Assembly: GCA_009760855.2 (NCBI GenBank)
Contig: WPIO01000007.1
Span: 10,602,001-10,666,000, forward strand
Reading direction: 5' to 3'
From: Cristatella mucedo
Taxonomy: Eukaryota > Bryozoa > Phylactolaemata > Cristatellidae
Length of the DNA: 64,000 nt
Shown here: positions 25,451 to 37,055 of the stretch, piece by piece
How positions within the stretch are numbered: position 1 is the stretch's first letter
Layout: every line of letters begins with the position of its first letter
Notes under the pieces: model-generated
Database searches by the model: none
The model's input: only the letters and a program-made list of their open reading frames with translations
Told to the model about the DNA's origin: nothing
Translations under genes and position numbers: made by a program

Positions 25451-27382
25451 GTAAGCCTCCCGAATCCTCTGCAGCTCCTTCAAAAATATTGGAACGTCCC
25501 AGTTATTTTGTCGTTTTGCATGAAATTACACAATCTCCGCGAACTCCATTTGAGCAATAGTAAATTCACTTCACGCCCAAGGCGTCCCGCCCGACTAGCA
25601 GCTCTTTATCATCACACACAAAAGAAGTAGTGGGTCTGCTCCGGAAAAATGCCCTACTTTGAACAGAAAACTCGCCGCGCGAAGAGCCACTACAGCTGCC
25701 CTACACGCCTTGAGACTCGGAAACGGCGGCACCAGCTAAACCAGCAGGATTACGAGCGATAATTAGTATATGTAATTATGCGATAATCTATGGCCGAGGC
25801 CGTATACAAAAAAAGCTGGCGCCATGAGATAGGTAGGCAGTTGCGAGGCCAGTCTCCGCATTGGCATTGGAGCTGATTGGCGCTCTAGGCCGGAGAGCCG
25901 TTGGTGGACGTCATTGGCTGTTGTCTAACACCTGTAACCGTCCGTCGCTGTCAAACAGACGTGTCTACATTATAGATTCGGACTTGATATGTTAAGTTAT
26001 GAGCGCTCTTTGTCTCTGCCTTCGTTCCTGCTTCTTTCTTCTTCGTACCTTCGCGCACTAGTTGAGCACCTTATAAGTGGCCAGCTGCACTGCAAGATCT
26101 AGGCGTCACCATGGATATCCATCGCGCGTCGACCGCGACAAGCACCGTCGCGAGCGCTGCGTTTGCGGCCTCGTTCTGACCAGACGTGGAAGCCGCACGC
26201 CGCGTCTGTAACGCCTCTCTCTCTCTCTCTTCCTGGACGTCCGTTAGTCCCATCCTTCGTCGGCTAGCACGCCCAGCCGCCATGTTCACTTTTGATGGGT
26301 ATCATTCGAGGGCGACTTGTGAAAGCTATGCACGTTGCTCTAGCCGCTGTGACTACTAAAGTTATAGCGTTCAGCCCCGTCGCTGACATAGGCTTGCCGC
26401 CTTCGCGAGGATGGCTAAAGATGGCGTTCCGACAGACGACGCACCTGCCGAGCCGCTTCCACGTCGCTCGTCGTGTTTTTGCTGGCAACACTTTGCTCGA
26501 ATACTTCGCAGTTCAAGGGCCCGCGATTATGACCTTCGTCCTTTGCAGACACTGACTTCGAGCAGAAGACCGCTTCAGAAGTAGTCGTCGTAAGTAGGCT
26601 TATGAGCTTCGCGATATTTAATGCAGTCGTTGCGAGTCTGCGTGAAGCCGCCAGCCGTATCAACTTAATGTTCAGGCACTTTTTCTCTCTTAGCTTTTGC
26701 GTGAGCGGTGTTGCGCGCCGGTGGTGCTGCTTGTGACATTTCGGGCGCCCGGCCCCGACCGCTCGGCGCGTTGCGGGCGTCGGATCAGTACATAGTGCAC
26801 GCGAGTTGTGCCGCTAACCTGAACTCGTACAGTTTACGCGGCCGTGACATCAATCAGGCTCACGTTACATACCGGCCATTTCGGAAGTCATAGAAAAGCT
26901 CTGGTTAAACAATTAAATATCGTACTGCTCAAATGCCTGCGTGCTGCGGCTATTTTATCAGCGGTCAACAGATCAAAGCCAGCGGCCGAGCTCAAAGATT
27001 ATTACTGCGGGGCGTGGCACCTGCAAAGCTAGAGATGCTGACACCGGCCAGTCTCCACGCAAAATTCCGCCTAACACGGATCGATCAAGAACGAGGTCAA
27101 ACTCTACGAGCTTCTCTGTGTGACAACCTCTCGGCAGCCGACGGGCGTTGACGTGTCGCGACAGTCGGTGATGCTTGAACAACTTTTGCCGAGAACGGGG
27201 CCATAACCTACCAATCGGCTGAGAGGTCCGCCACCCATATTATGACCGAATTTCATAGCAATTCGACGATGCAAGCTGTGCAACGTCGGCTGAGATTCAA
27301 GCTCACCATTTGTAGGAAAAGTCCAAGCGTCTTGCTTTCGAACGATGCGATTTAAAAGGAGCTACAACTTTTTTTAGTGTTA
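25451..27382. other. Unassigned, partly GC-rich sequence
   Basis: Many short frames occur on both strands between 26070 and 27180, none with a recognisable domain. GC content rises around 26.1-26.9 kb, so an unrecognised first exon or promoter is possible, but I see no core-promoter signal I would defend. Confidence 0.35.
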
Positions 27383-27560
27383 GCTGATTTAACTGCAGCA
27401 TTTCTAGAGCGGCAGAAGAGCCTCGGCGGCTATCAATCACCGCCGCTTGCAGTGGGCAATAAAGGATAGCCTACTGCAAGATTCGAACACACGACCTCGG
27501 TCGTGAAGAGCAAGCGCCTTGGTCCAGCGGTCAAGGTGCTCGCCCCACCCAACCTAGGTC
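27383..27560 (-). mobile_element. tRNA-derived SINE, inverted copy
   Basis: The + strand shows the family in reverse: TTAGCTGATTTAACTGCAGC, GGCAGAAGAGCCTCGGCGGC, GCAGTGGGCAATAAAGGAT and ATTCGAACACACGACCTCG (reversed B-box). The head is altered around 27520. Confidence 0.75.
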
Positions 27561-27814
27561 TAGCTGAGGTCGTGAGCTCGAGCACTGAGGTACATGGGAA
27601 GTGTCTGACAGGAAATTAAATTCTCTTGGGGTGCTATACACATGAGTTATATTTGCTTACCTCCTGAGCTATCAAGACTGCAGAACCGATTTATCAGTCT
27701 ACAACAGTTTTGATTCCCTACGCTGCCGTGCCAGGGTTGGCACAACATTTGTAAGGAATGATTTGGTAACCGTTGTCGCAACAGCTAAGGATATGACAAA
27801 AATAGTGTATGCTA

Positions 27815-28005
27815 ATATAATGCATCTCCCGCTATTACTCCTCACAGCCACAAAGACTAAGTGGGTGTTGTGCGGGAGAGTTTTTATAGCGCACTTAAAG
27901 CTTAAGCTGCTTCGGTCACTCTTGCGGTAGCCAGCAGACTCTAGGTTGATCATTCGATTGAAACTCGCTGCTTCCCAATATTTGTGGCGAGATTGCTCTG
28001 CCAAG
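27815..28005 (-). mobile_element. LINE family B 3' end, inverted
   Basis: ACAGCCACAAAGACTAAGTG, TGTTGTGCGGGAGAGTTTTT and GGTAGCCAGCAGACTCTAGG are the reversed 3' UTR block of family B. No coding part remains. Confidence 0.7.
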
Positions 28006-28346
28006 CGCGAGCAGTGGTTCCTGCCTCCTCCCTTAGTCATCTGACCAGCTAGTTTGCGATCTGACGTCGAGCGCTAATCTTTTCCATCCCAGGACGGAGT
28101 TCGGCTGTTGATTGCCCGTACTTTTGCTTGCAATTGAAGATGACAGCGAACAAGCCAACAGATCTGGCGCCGACGGAGCTCCTAGTTACGTAAGGATTGG
28201 TAACAATGCCCAGAGATCAATGGGCGGCGGATTGAAAAGAGCAGCGGTTTACTTGTTCTTTCGTCTTCTTCTACCTTTTGGGCGTCGGAAATCGAGTTCG
28301 CAGCTCTCGTGTGACGTGGCTCCCGGATCAATTTCCGCCGCTTCCC

Positions 28347-28408
28347 GTGACCTGTATTAGTCAGCAGTCGCTTCGCGTGACCTGTATTAGTCAGCAGTCG
28401 CTTCGCGT
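28347..28408 (+). repeat. Two-copy 30-bp tandem repeat
   Basis: Two adjacent identical 30-base units starting GTGACCTGTATTAGTCAGC, at 28347-28376 and 28377-28406. Confidence 0.95.
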
Positions 28409-28880
28409 CCGCTTTTCCCACCGACGTCTAGGTTGTTGGCTGCCCGTCGCATAAAAGAAAGCCCCTCAGAAAATCCCTCGGTACGACTTTTGATACGTTT
28501 TGGAAATCCAGCGGCCGACCTAGGGGAGGGGCACGCACGATGCACCCCCTCCGCACTTTTGCAGGGGCTACGACCTGGGCCGCTCCCTCCTATTCCTACG
28601 CCCTTCCCGACCATCACTAGCGACGAAATTACGTCCTACTTTTACTCGTTGAGCCGAAAAAACCGTTTATGTGCTATAATTTTCTTTTCACTTTAGGCCT
28701 TCGAGCCCCCTACATCAAAATCTTGCGGATCCTGCGGACAGGAAAATCCTGGCTCCAAATTTCAAAATCTCAAATCGCGGAACCTTCTCTTGAACAATGC
28801 AGTCGCCAAGTTTTCGTAGCTTTCGGAAGTTGTTGACTTTCCACCCATGGATGACGCAGCAAGATTCGGTAGCTCCGACA

Positions 28881-28946
28881 GAGATTAGCATGCAGTCGTG
28901 CAGAGATTAGCGTGCAGTCGTGCAGAGATTAGCGTGCAGTCGTGCA
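28881..28946 (+). repeat. Three-copy 22-bp tandem repeat
   Basis: Three consecutive 22-base units beginning GAGATTAGC and ending CAGTCGTGCA. The first differs from the others by one base (GCATGC versus GCGTGC). Confidence 0.95.
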
Positions 28947-30315
28947 GCTCTCCGGTCGCCGACCAGAGCTGCTGCGTAATGCTTGCAGGCTGGCGCCAAA
29001 TGTGCAGCTCCAAACGTGCGCATTCATTCGCGAAGCGAGAACCAAGATATTCGGCTCCAGCAGTGAAGCGCAGCTCAGTACGTCAGAGCAGCGCTGGACC
29101 GCCGATGTGGCCGCCGGGTCGATCGTCCGCCTGAGGAGAAGCCCCTCTTTCCGGCGCTCGCTGCCACTGCAGACGGCCTCGGGCGGCTCGCTACTTCAAA
29201 AAGTACTGCAGCACATTAGGCTAGCACCCGTTTAAGTGAGCCTCACTCTCGTAGTCGGACTCGCTTGAGCTGGCATCTGCCTGCGAAAATTTTGTCGAAT
29301 GTGCAGCCGATTCTAGCGGAAGGCGTTCGCGAGAGCAGCAGCGTGCGCAGCAACGCTGCGGCGGCAGAGGTCCTGAGGCGCGGAACACGTGAACTCGGGC
29401 CGCTCGTCGCAGCCGCAGTTTTCCATCGGGCGGACGAGCTGCTGGCCTCGCGGTCTGCACATTATGTAACGGTCTCGACATTTCATTCTGCTAGCAGCCG
29501 CGCAAGGAACTTTTAACTGCAGCACGGCCTCGTCAGCGCGGCAGGTCCTACACAATGCCTCGCTGACGTAGCAGGAGCCATAACGCAGAGCGAGCGTCCG
29601 AGCGACTCGGAGCAAAGGTGAAGCAAGACAGCGAGCTCGGCGTCGCACGCGGCATGCATTTCGACGTCGTGGAAGCGCTGCGGCCTGCGACTTGCTCACC
29701 GCGTGCGCACGCAAGAGGCGAATCGCGGCGACATGTCATCAACTAGAGGCAGCGAGAGTAGCAAGGGGTGGCGGCGCCGCCCCCTGCTCGGGCCTGGAGC
29801 AAAGAAGCAGAAAAGCTTGTGAAAACGCACTCGCCCAAACGCGCGTCTGTCTTGAAGGGATCGAGGCGCTGTGCGTTCAGTAAAAGGAATTGCTCGGTCT
29901 TCGCAGCGTCGCCGCTCAGCGACGCTTTGCGTCCGCCGCCTTTGGCGGTCTTACTGCGTGCGGGTCGCGTAGGAGTGCACGAGCTCCTCGAATAGCCAGC
30001 GGCTCGCCAGGTGCACTCTCGATGCTTCCGGGCGAACGGCATCACCTCCGCACGGACTGCGGCGAAATTGCGACTGACTGCAGCAAGTTTGCCGCAGCCT
30101 CATAGGGCCACGGCAAGCGACGACGAGGCCGCAGCCCCACGCCTTCGCTCTCGTGGCGGAACCCCTGCAGCGTTCGCAGCTCTCGGAGCACTCCGTTCCG
30201 GCGGCGAGGCAAGGCACGCTGGACTGGTGACGCTTCATGCTCGGCTGCTTCGGGCGCCGGCCTGCTAATCCTGAGCTGCTCTGAGCGGCTGCGGCCACTC
30301 GTCGTCGGCTGCCGG

Positions 30316-30476
30316 GGCGTGGCTCACTAGGTGAGGCAGTTGCTTTTCACGACCTCGGTCCCGAGGTCGTGGGTTTGAATCCTGCGGAGAGCGATCGTTT
30401 ATCGCAGCTGCAAGCGGGGATGATAGCCGTAAAGGTTCTTCTGTCGCTATGCAAAAGAGACTGTGAGTTAGTATTT
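30316..30476 (+). mobile_element. tRNA-derived SINE
   Basis: A-box-like TGGCTCACTAGGT (30316) is followed by a tRNA-like CACGACCTCGGTCCCGAGGT, B-box-like GGTTTGAATCC, the body AGCCGTAAAGGTTCTTCTGT and the 3' end GACTGTGAGTTAGT. It is a well-preserved copy at the right margin of the GC-rich region. Confidence 0.85.
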
Positions 30477-30524
30477 TTTAAGCGTAGTAGTTTAGTAGTT
30501 TTTTAAAGCGTGGACCTTACTTCT

Positions 30525-30775
30525 GACTTACTTTACGATATCCCCAGACTGGAAGACATTTAAACAGAATCTACGAACGCTCCTTTTCCTCGCAGAATTT
30601 GCTAGGTCTGTATGAATTGTCCTTTGTGTGGTTGTACGAGCTGACACTGAGCATTTTATCACTAGCCATATCGACATGCTTCCCTCACAACATATGTCAA
30701 GTGCCTAGATGAAGATTAAGGGTTCTGCGAGCGCTATATAAATAGCTTATTATTCGTATTATATTATTGTTACAT
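30525..30775 (+). mobile_element. Diverged LINE 3' end
   Basis: GACTGGAAGACATTTAAACA, GAATTGTCCTTTGTGTGG, AGCTGACACTGAGCATTTT and a stem-loop variant GTGCCTAGATGAAGATTAAG are followed by ATTATTCGTATTATATTATT. It matches the last 40 codons and 3' UTR of family A with many changes. Confidence 0.7.
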
Positions 30776-30889
30776 ACAAAACAAATTCCAACCCACGAAA
30801 AATCTAAAGACAAAAATGGACGCTGAATCCCGGCAGCTTTCACTAAAAGGAATAGATGGATTAACGACTGAAGCCCATTCAGCTCTCGA

Positions 30890-32006
30890 ATGCGGCTGAA
30901 ATGCGTGCACAGCATCAGCACGCACAGGGCAACGCACAAGGACCCAGCAAATTTCGATCGAAGCAGATGCTGTTTGAGCTTGCTCTCAAATGTTGTCAAG
31001 TCAGGGGATGTCGTGACGTTAGTCGGGAGTGAGCTCTAGGCTTTTGGAGCACACGAGTTAAACGCACGGTCTCCAAAGGATTTGTGGTTGGTTCGAGGCA
31101 TTGCTAAAACATTTGAGTCAGAAGACAGGTGGTACGACGCCTGACAGTTTGTAGAGTGACTCTGATATGTAGGCTGGTGCAAGAACAGGAAGAGACAAAA
31201 AGTATTGAGAAAACCTTGAAGTTGGTGCGCTGCTTCATGAGGAGCCAGCGAAGGTCAGTCAAAAGTAGTGTAATTTAGCAATTGCGAGGTTCCAGTCATA
31301 AAAACCTAGCTACTGAATTTTCCGTAAACTGTGCACAGTGCATGACACTGGTAAAAGGGTCTTTGACTAATGAGCTACAGAAATTGAAACTGAATGTCAC
31401 GAATGCATGCACCAGCTTTTATGCGGTATCCTTATTCAAGTGGGCTCCAATTTTTTGCACGGGAGCATTGCTAAAAATAATGCAATCTTGACTGTTTAAA
31501 GGATGTAGTCGTCCAGTGAAAGGTCTTTTTGTACAGGACATAAATTTTGCCTGCAGAGGCCACCGGCGATGTGTTGGCCTAGCCCATTTTGAGGGCTGGG
31601 CTTTCCCATATCTAAATAACACGAGGTTTGACTAGTACTAGCGAGTTGGTTTTACCGTCATCGTCATCAATTTGAGAAATTTTGCTTCTATCCAAGGGCG
31701 AATGTCAGCAATAAATGCTGCAAAGAAGTTAACAGAGTTAGACCTGCTAGAAAGCAGAGAATGCTGAAAGCGAAAGTATAGCTGTCATTTGTATAGAAAT
31801 GAAGATTCGAGATTTGCTTGGCAATAACATCGGCCAGAAGGAGAGCAAGAATTGTGAATATAAGTGAAGGCAAAATGGATCACACGGGCATGCTTGCAAA
31901 GGCCACCGGATGGCCATTTGCCGTTGATTGATATATTGTTAATCCTCCGACTGAGATAAGGACTTCAATCATTGTATAACGGTGCCTGTGATGCCGTAAT
32001 CAATTG
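30890..32006 (-). mobile_element. LINE family A relic, inverted
   Basis: Reversed 3' UTR and C-terminal signals appear at 30917-31080 (GTCAAGTCAGGGGATGTCG, GTCTCCAAAGGATTTG). The thumb and palm follow on the - strand to about 32006, where GGCATCACAGGCACCGTTAT matches the RT segment GITGTAL. The copy stops within a few bases of a + strand LINE, so the two lie head to head. It is heavily frameshifted. Confidence 0.75.
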
Positions 32007-32017
32007 TCCTGGTCTCA

Positions 32018-34562
32018 CCCGAAAACAAGCTACCGATAGTGGCAGTAGTCTATCGCCCACCAGGTACCAAATCCTCCTTTATCTCAGATTTCTCCGATCT
32101 CATTTCGATTCTGTGTTCAAGAAATCGATCCTTTCTCGTTATGGGTGATTTCAACGTTCACTTTGATAACTTATCTGACGCTTTCAGCACCGAATTTCGT
32201 ACATTGACAGACTCATTATCTCTTGTGACTCATGTGCATGGCCCTACCCACATCAAGGGTCACACACTCGACAAAATTTTCTCATATAACTGCACTTTGT
32301 CATCACCAGTTATCACCAAATCCTGCTTATCTGACCACATGCAGATCTCATTCAATCTACAGTGTGTGCCCACATTCTCCTCTAAAATAACCTGTGAATC
32401 GCGAAACCTCAAGACCCTTAACATCGATGCTGTCCGTGCGAGCATATCTGCTTCACCTTTGCTGCTCAGTCCTCCCTCCGATCTGTCATCACTGGTAGAT
32501 TGCTACAACACGACACTAGCTGACACGCTCGACGAGTTTGCACCTTTGACAAAGCGCACTGTGCGCCCCCGCCCAGACGGCCTATGGTTTACCACAGACA
32601 TTAAACTAGCCAAGTCTACTAAACGAAAGCTTGAAAAGGCATACAAAAGATCCGGACTAACTGTCCATCGACAGGCATATGAAGACTACTGTAGGTCGTA
32701 CCAATCGATCCTAGCAAAGGCTAAGTCTAGCTTCTATAGAAACATTGTTGAATCACAGATGCACAATCCAAAAATGCTGACGTCGACAATAAACCATCTC
32801 CTCAACCGTTCCCAGGTTAGCTCCTTACCTGATGATCCTTGTGATGATCTAGCCGATCGCTTCTCTCGATTCTTTGTGCAGAAGATAGACAAAATCAGGG
32901 AATCCATCCCTGCGATGACAACCTTCCCACTACAATGCTGTTCCTCGGTTCCTGGCTGCGCCTCAATGTCTGCATTTAAACAGGTCACTAGTGATGTAGT
33001 CCTAAAGCTCGTATCTCAATCAAAGAAGACAACAAGTCCACTGGACCCTATTCCCACTGTCCTGCTCCTACGTTGCATTGATCTGCTGCTGCCATGCATA
33101 ACCAACATCATTAATATGTCATTAGCCTCAGGTCAGGTCCCAGCACCTTTCAAAAAAGCTGTAGTCAGGCCACTTCTCAAGAGAAGCTACACTAGACCAA
33201 GAGAACTTAAGCAACTACCGCCCAGTCTCCCTTCTACCATTCCTATCAAAGACACTGGAACGGGTCGTGGCAGACCAGCTGAACTCGTATATCGAAACCT
33301 CACACCTTGCTAGTAAGTTCCAGTCTGGCTTTAGAGCTAATCACTCCACAGAGTCAGCATTGCTTCGGGTATACAACGACCTACTTAGGAATGCAGACAT
33401 GGGTAGAGTGTCTCTTCTTGTTTTGCTCGATCTTTCGGCAGCTTTTGATACCATCGATCACAAAGTACTTCTAGAGCGCCTCTCATCTCGCCTGGGCATC
33501 ACTGGCACTGCTCTGCAGTGGTTCAGGTCCTATCTCAGTGGAAGACTCCAGAGTGTTGACGTGAATGGACAAAGATCATCTGAAGTACCTCTAAAATATG
33601 GAGTACCTCAGGGCTCTGTGCTAGGTCCGGTCCTTTTCACCGTTTATACTCTCCCTCTCGCTGATGTGATTGCCAAGCACAATCTAGGCTTTCACTTCTA
33701 TGCGGATGACACTCAGTTGTACCTTTGCTTTCATCCCTCCCAGCCTTCGAGCACCTCAAATTCTCTCAACTCACTTGCTGCATGCATTGATGACATCCGA
33801 TCATGGATGGCAGCAAATTTTCTAAAACTAAACGATGATAAAACTAACTTACTAGTTATGGGCAAACCTAGTGTTATTCAGAAATTGGAAAGGCTGACTT
33901 TCAAAATTGGCTCTGCCAGCATATCTCCAGTTGCATCAGCTCGAAATCTAGGTGTCATATTCCAAAGCGACCTCTCGTTAGACGACCACATCAGCTCCAC
34001 AGTCAAATCAGCCTATTTTCAGCTTCATAACATTGCTAAAATTAGGGCTTGTTTAGATAAGGATACCACGTCCAAGTTGGTCCATGCATTCGTGACATCT
34101 CGTCTCGACTTCTGCAACTCACTGCTTACTGGCCTACCAGCATGTGCGATCAGGCGATTGCAGCTGGTGCAAAACTCTGCAGCTAGGCTTGTCTGTCGTG
34201 AGCGTCGCAGTTGCCACATTACTCCACTTCTCGCCGACCTGCACTGGTTACCAGTCAAGCAACGGATTGACTTCAAGGTTTTGTCGCTCACTTTTAGGTC
34301 TCTTCATTCTATGGCTCCAGCCTATCTTTCAGAGATACTACCCCATCAGGCAAAGCATCGTACCACTCGCTTTTCGGAATCCAACAGTCTAGAAATACCT
34401 CGTACAAACCTTAAATCCTTTGGAGACCGTGCATTTAGCTCGTATGCTCCCACAGCCTGGAACTCCCTCCCGACCTGCATCAGAACATCCCCTGACCTGA
34501 CCACATTTAAAAGAAACTTAAAAACATACCTATTTAGGACAGCATTTAGTGGGTCCTTGTGA
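32018..34562 (+). pseudogene. Endonuclease-reverse transcriptase of LINE copy 2, one frameshift
   Basis: The frame through 32039-33180 encodes the C-terminal part of an AP-endonuclease-like domain with its hallmark blocks: VMGDFNVHF at about 32134, GHTLDKIFS near 32258 and CLSDHMQIS near 32320. A linker and the RT fingers follow. At about 33181 one extra G, relative to copy 1, shifts the frame. The RT resumes in another frame (33267-34562) with [25 protein letters not shown], the active-site FHFYADD (33699-33710) and a C-terminus ending FRTAFSGSL. The endonuclease nicks target DNA and the RT primes from the nick. Apart from the frameshift and 5' truncation the coding sequence is intact. Confidence 0.88.
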
Positions 34563-34727
34563 TTCGTCCTCGATGTGCTTATGCGTGCTGACACTGTTCA
34601 TGCTGCCACTAACCACATTTGCATGCTGACCCAGTGCATGTAACCCCTAACCATGTTATTCATTTTGTTTGTTTTTCAAGCATGATTTTACTTACTATTC
34701 TGTTGCGTATCACTTTGCAGCAAATGT

Positions 34728-34767
34728 AAAGCGCCTAGAAAGAGATTAAGTTCTCTGAGGGCGCTTT
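34728..34767 (+). other. Conserved 3' stem-loop of family A LINEs
   Basis: AAAGCGCC pairs with GGCGCTTT, enclosing a second short stem AGAGA/TCTCT around TTAAGT. The same structure sits just before the microsatellite tail at about 5781, 7825, 8190, 41925 and 61808 and, inverted, at 11.1, 35.85 and 37.6 kb. In other LINEs such 3' structures are where the RT recognises its RNA; that role here is inferred. Confidence 0.7.
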
Positions 34768-34797
34768 ATCAAGTGCAATATTATTATTATTATTATT

Positions 34798-35109
34798 GGA
34801 AAGATGGCTGACGCTCAAGAAGGACGTTCGAATCGCTGGATCAAAACCTGCCGACAGATCCAAAGAAGTGGCAGAGAAAGTCTGGATATGTGAAAAGTAT
34901 TAATACACTCGCAGTAGTGCTGAATCTTTGGGTTAATTGGCTCTAAAACTTTACTAAAAACTACTTGCTAGATTTGCATTGTTTGTGTATTCAAACAACA
35001 CAGCCATTCATGGCATCCATCAAGAGACAGCGATGGCTGTCCTCACTAACCACTTCAAGGCTGTTCTCGTTGGCTTTGGGTCTCGTAGACCTCGAAAATA
35101 AAAATAGTA
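34798..35109. other. Unassigned sequence between LINEs
   Basis: About 310 bases with no recognised element, lying between the tail of copy 2 and an inverted relic. Confidence 0.4.
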
Positions 35110-35825
35110 GTAATAATACGTTTGTATATCACTCTCTGAGAACTTGATCTCTTACTAGGCACTTTACATATGCGGGAAAGGAAGCACGATCAAATGATTA
35201 GTGGTAACATGCAAAATGTCAACAAGCATGACATGTTTAGAGATGACATACACAGTGTCAGCACGTACGATCACACAAAGGATAAAGCCCAAGAACCCAC
35301 TAAATGCTGTGTGTGATAAACAGGTAAAACTTATGCTTCTTTTAAAATGAAGTCAAGTCAGGGGATGTCGTGACGTCAGTCGGGAGCGAGCTCCAGGCTT
35401 TGGGAGCATACGAATTAAAGGCGCGGTCTCCAAGGGATCTCAGGTTCGTACGAGTCATTGCTAAACGATATGAGTCAGAAAAGCTGTTGGTAAGATGCTT
35501 AATCTGGCGTGGGAGTAGATCTGATTGGTAGGCTTCTGCCAGAAAATGAAGGGACCTAAAAGTAAGTGACGGAATCTTAAAGTCGATGCACCGCTTGACT
35601 GGGAGCCAATCCAGGTCGGGGAGAATTACTTTGATGTGGAAACTGTGACAGCCACGGCAGTCTGGCTTTACTGCAGAGTTTTGCACCAACTGTAAGAGCC
35701 CGATTGCAGACGCCGGCAGACGAACAAGCAATGAGTTACAGAAGTTGAGACGGTTGTTACAAATGCACGAATCCATTTGGATGTGATATCCCTGTCTAAG
35801 CAAGCCCGAATTTTAGAGCAATAAT
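35110..35825 (-). mobile_element. LINE family A relic, inverted
   Basis: The reversed tail (AGTAATAATACGTTTG, CACTCTCTGAGAACTTGATC) leads into a - strand frame at 35342-35803. That frame covers the RT C-terminal region, with NRLNFCNSLLVRLPASAIG, LQLVQNSAVK and VILPDLDWLPVKR. The catalytic core is absent. Confidence 0.8.
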
Positions 35826-35975
35826 AATGCGTTGTAAATAGCACTCTCAGAGAAATCAAATCTCTTTCTAGGCTTTTTACATTTGCTACCGAGGAAGTAC
35901 GATCGAATAGTTATGGGAAACATGCTCAATAAACAACAAGAATAACACGGTTAGAGGTGACATGCACAGGGTCAG
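35826..35975 (-). mobile_element. LINE family A 3'-end fragment, inverted
   Basis: AATAATGCGTTGTAAATAGC and AATCAAATCTCTTTCTAGGC begin a second reversed tail directly abutting the previous relic. About 130 bases of 3' UTR remain. Confidence 0.7.
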
Positions 35976-37055
35976 CATGCAATGAGCAACTGATTTGTAA
36001 AAATGCGCCTAAAAGCACCTCAATGAGAATGAAACTAATCCTCTACAGCCTGCATGAAGTTCCTTAAAAAAAGACTTGACTCGCTTGGAGCAATTAACGC
36101 CTTCTATGACTAGTATTATTATAAGTCTCAGTACAGGCACGTTGAGCTGGATTTGAAGAAATCTCCAAAGAATCCGGAATGGTAAAAAATCGTCTGCTGG
36201 CAACCTCTACTTATCTATGGTCTGAAAAAGGCCTCAGGGTCAGCAAAGATCTTGAATGCCGCATAATTGAAAGCGCCCGTAACATTGAGCTAGATCTTAA
36301 CTTGAGAAAAAGCCGGGAAAAATGAATTCGTAGCACAGTTCCATGGGCAATTACTGACAGCAATCTACTAAGGTATCGAACAGCGAAATTTTACGTGACA
36401 AGACAATTGAAGACGCTCGAAGTTGGTGCTGGCTGAACTTTAATTTATGCACATTTACCATAAGCTTTACGCACGCTTGATTGCGTCGTTTCAAGACGCT
36501 CTCTCCCCAATTTTCTCTGGCAATTTAATGTTCGCATACGTACATTAGGATTCTAACTGTATTAGCAGGACTAATTTCAGAGTCCTAAATCTCTTCGGTT
36601 GCGTGAAAAAATTACGCCGAAGAATTCTTGCTCGAAGGTTCTTCTAAGGCCCCTTAAAAATGTGAAACGCCCGCATAACCCTCGTCCAAGTATGAGGTCA
36701 GGATTTCGAAGAAATCGAGTGATTAGAATGTGACACTGGCACAGTTTACTCAATCAAAAAATGGTGGTTTTAGCCAGTGCTGGTAGAAATTGCATGTGCT
36801 CTACAAGATTTTGTGTGTGTGTTTTAAGAAGATTCAACATTTGCTTCTTGCGACAACGCTGCAGTCAATGTATGACTCAGACTGTTGCATACCGGAAGTA
36901 TCCGGCGCTGCTTAGTTCATGAAGCCACGGATTTGAGACTATGTTTCGACAGAGATATGTTAATTATTTTTACTTATCTAACAGAGCAACAGTAAAAGTA
37001 AGAAGATCTTATGCACCGCGATCGTAGACAAGTTTCTAATTTTAGCTATTCATCT
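35976..37055. other. Unassigned sequence
   Basis: No coding frame above 64 residues and no recognisable repeat ends. Confidence 0.4.

Larger units (their letters stand above)
28011..30315. other. GC-rich region without a recognised gene
   Basis: Overlapping frames of 75-133 residues are open on both strands from 28.1 to 30.3 kb, as expected of GC-rich noncoding DNA. None shows a domain or convincing splice-linked partner. Two short tandem repeats (28347-28408 and 28881-28946) are listed separately. A CpG-island-like regulatory region or an unrecognised exon cannot be excluded. Confidence 0.4.
32018..34797 (+). mobile_element. LINE family A, young copy 2 (longest in window)
   Basis: This is the longest and cleanest family A copy. 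It starts inside the endonuclease domain (KLPIV then VVYRPPG), runs through the whole reverse transcriptase to the stop at 34562, and finishes with a 3' UTR of about 200 bases, the stem-loop at 34728-34767 and an (ATT)n tail. It matches copy 1 from 32786 onward almost perfectly. The N-terminal half of the endonuclease and any ORF1 are missing, so it is 5'-truncated. The RT signature and short-repeat 3' tail (rather than poly-A) place it among CR1/L2-like elements. Confidence 0.9.
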
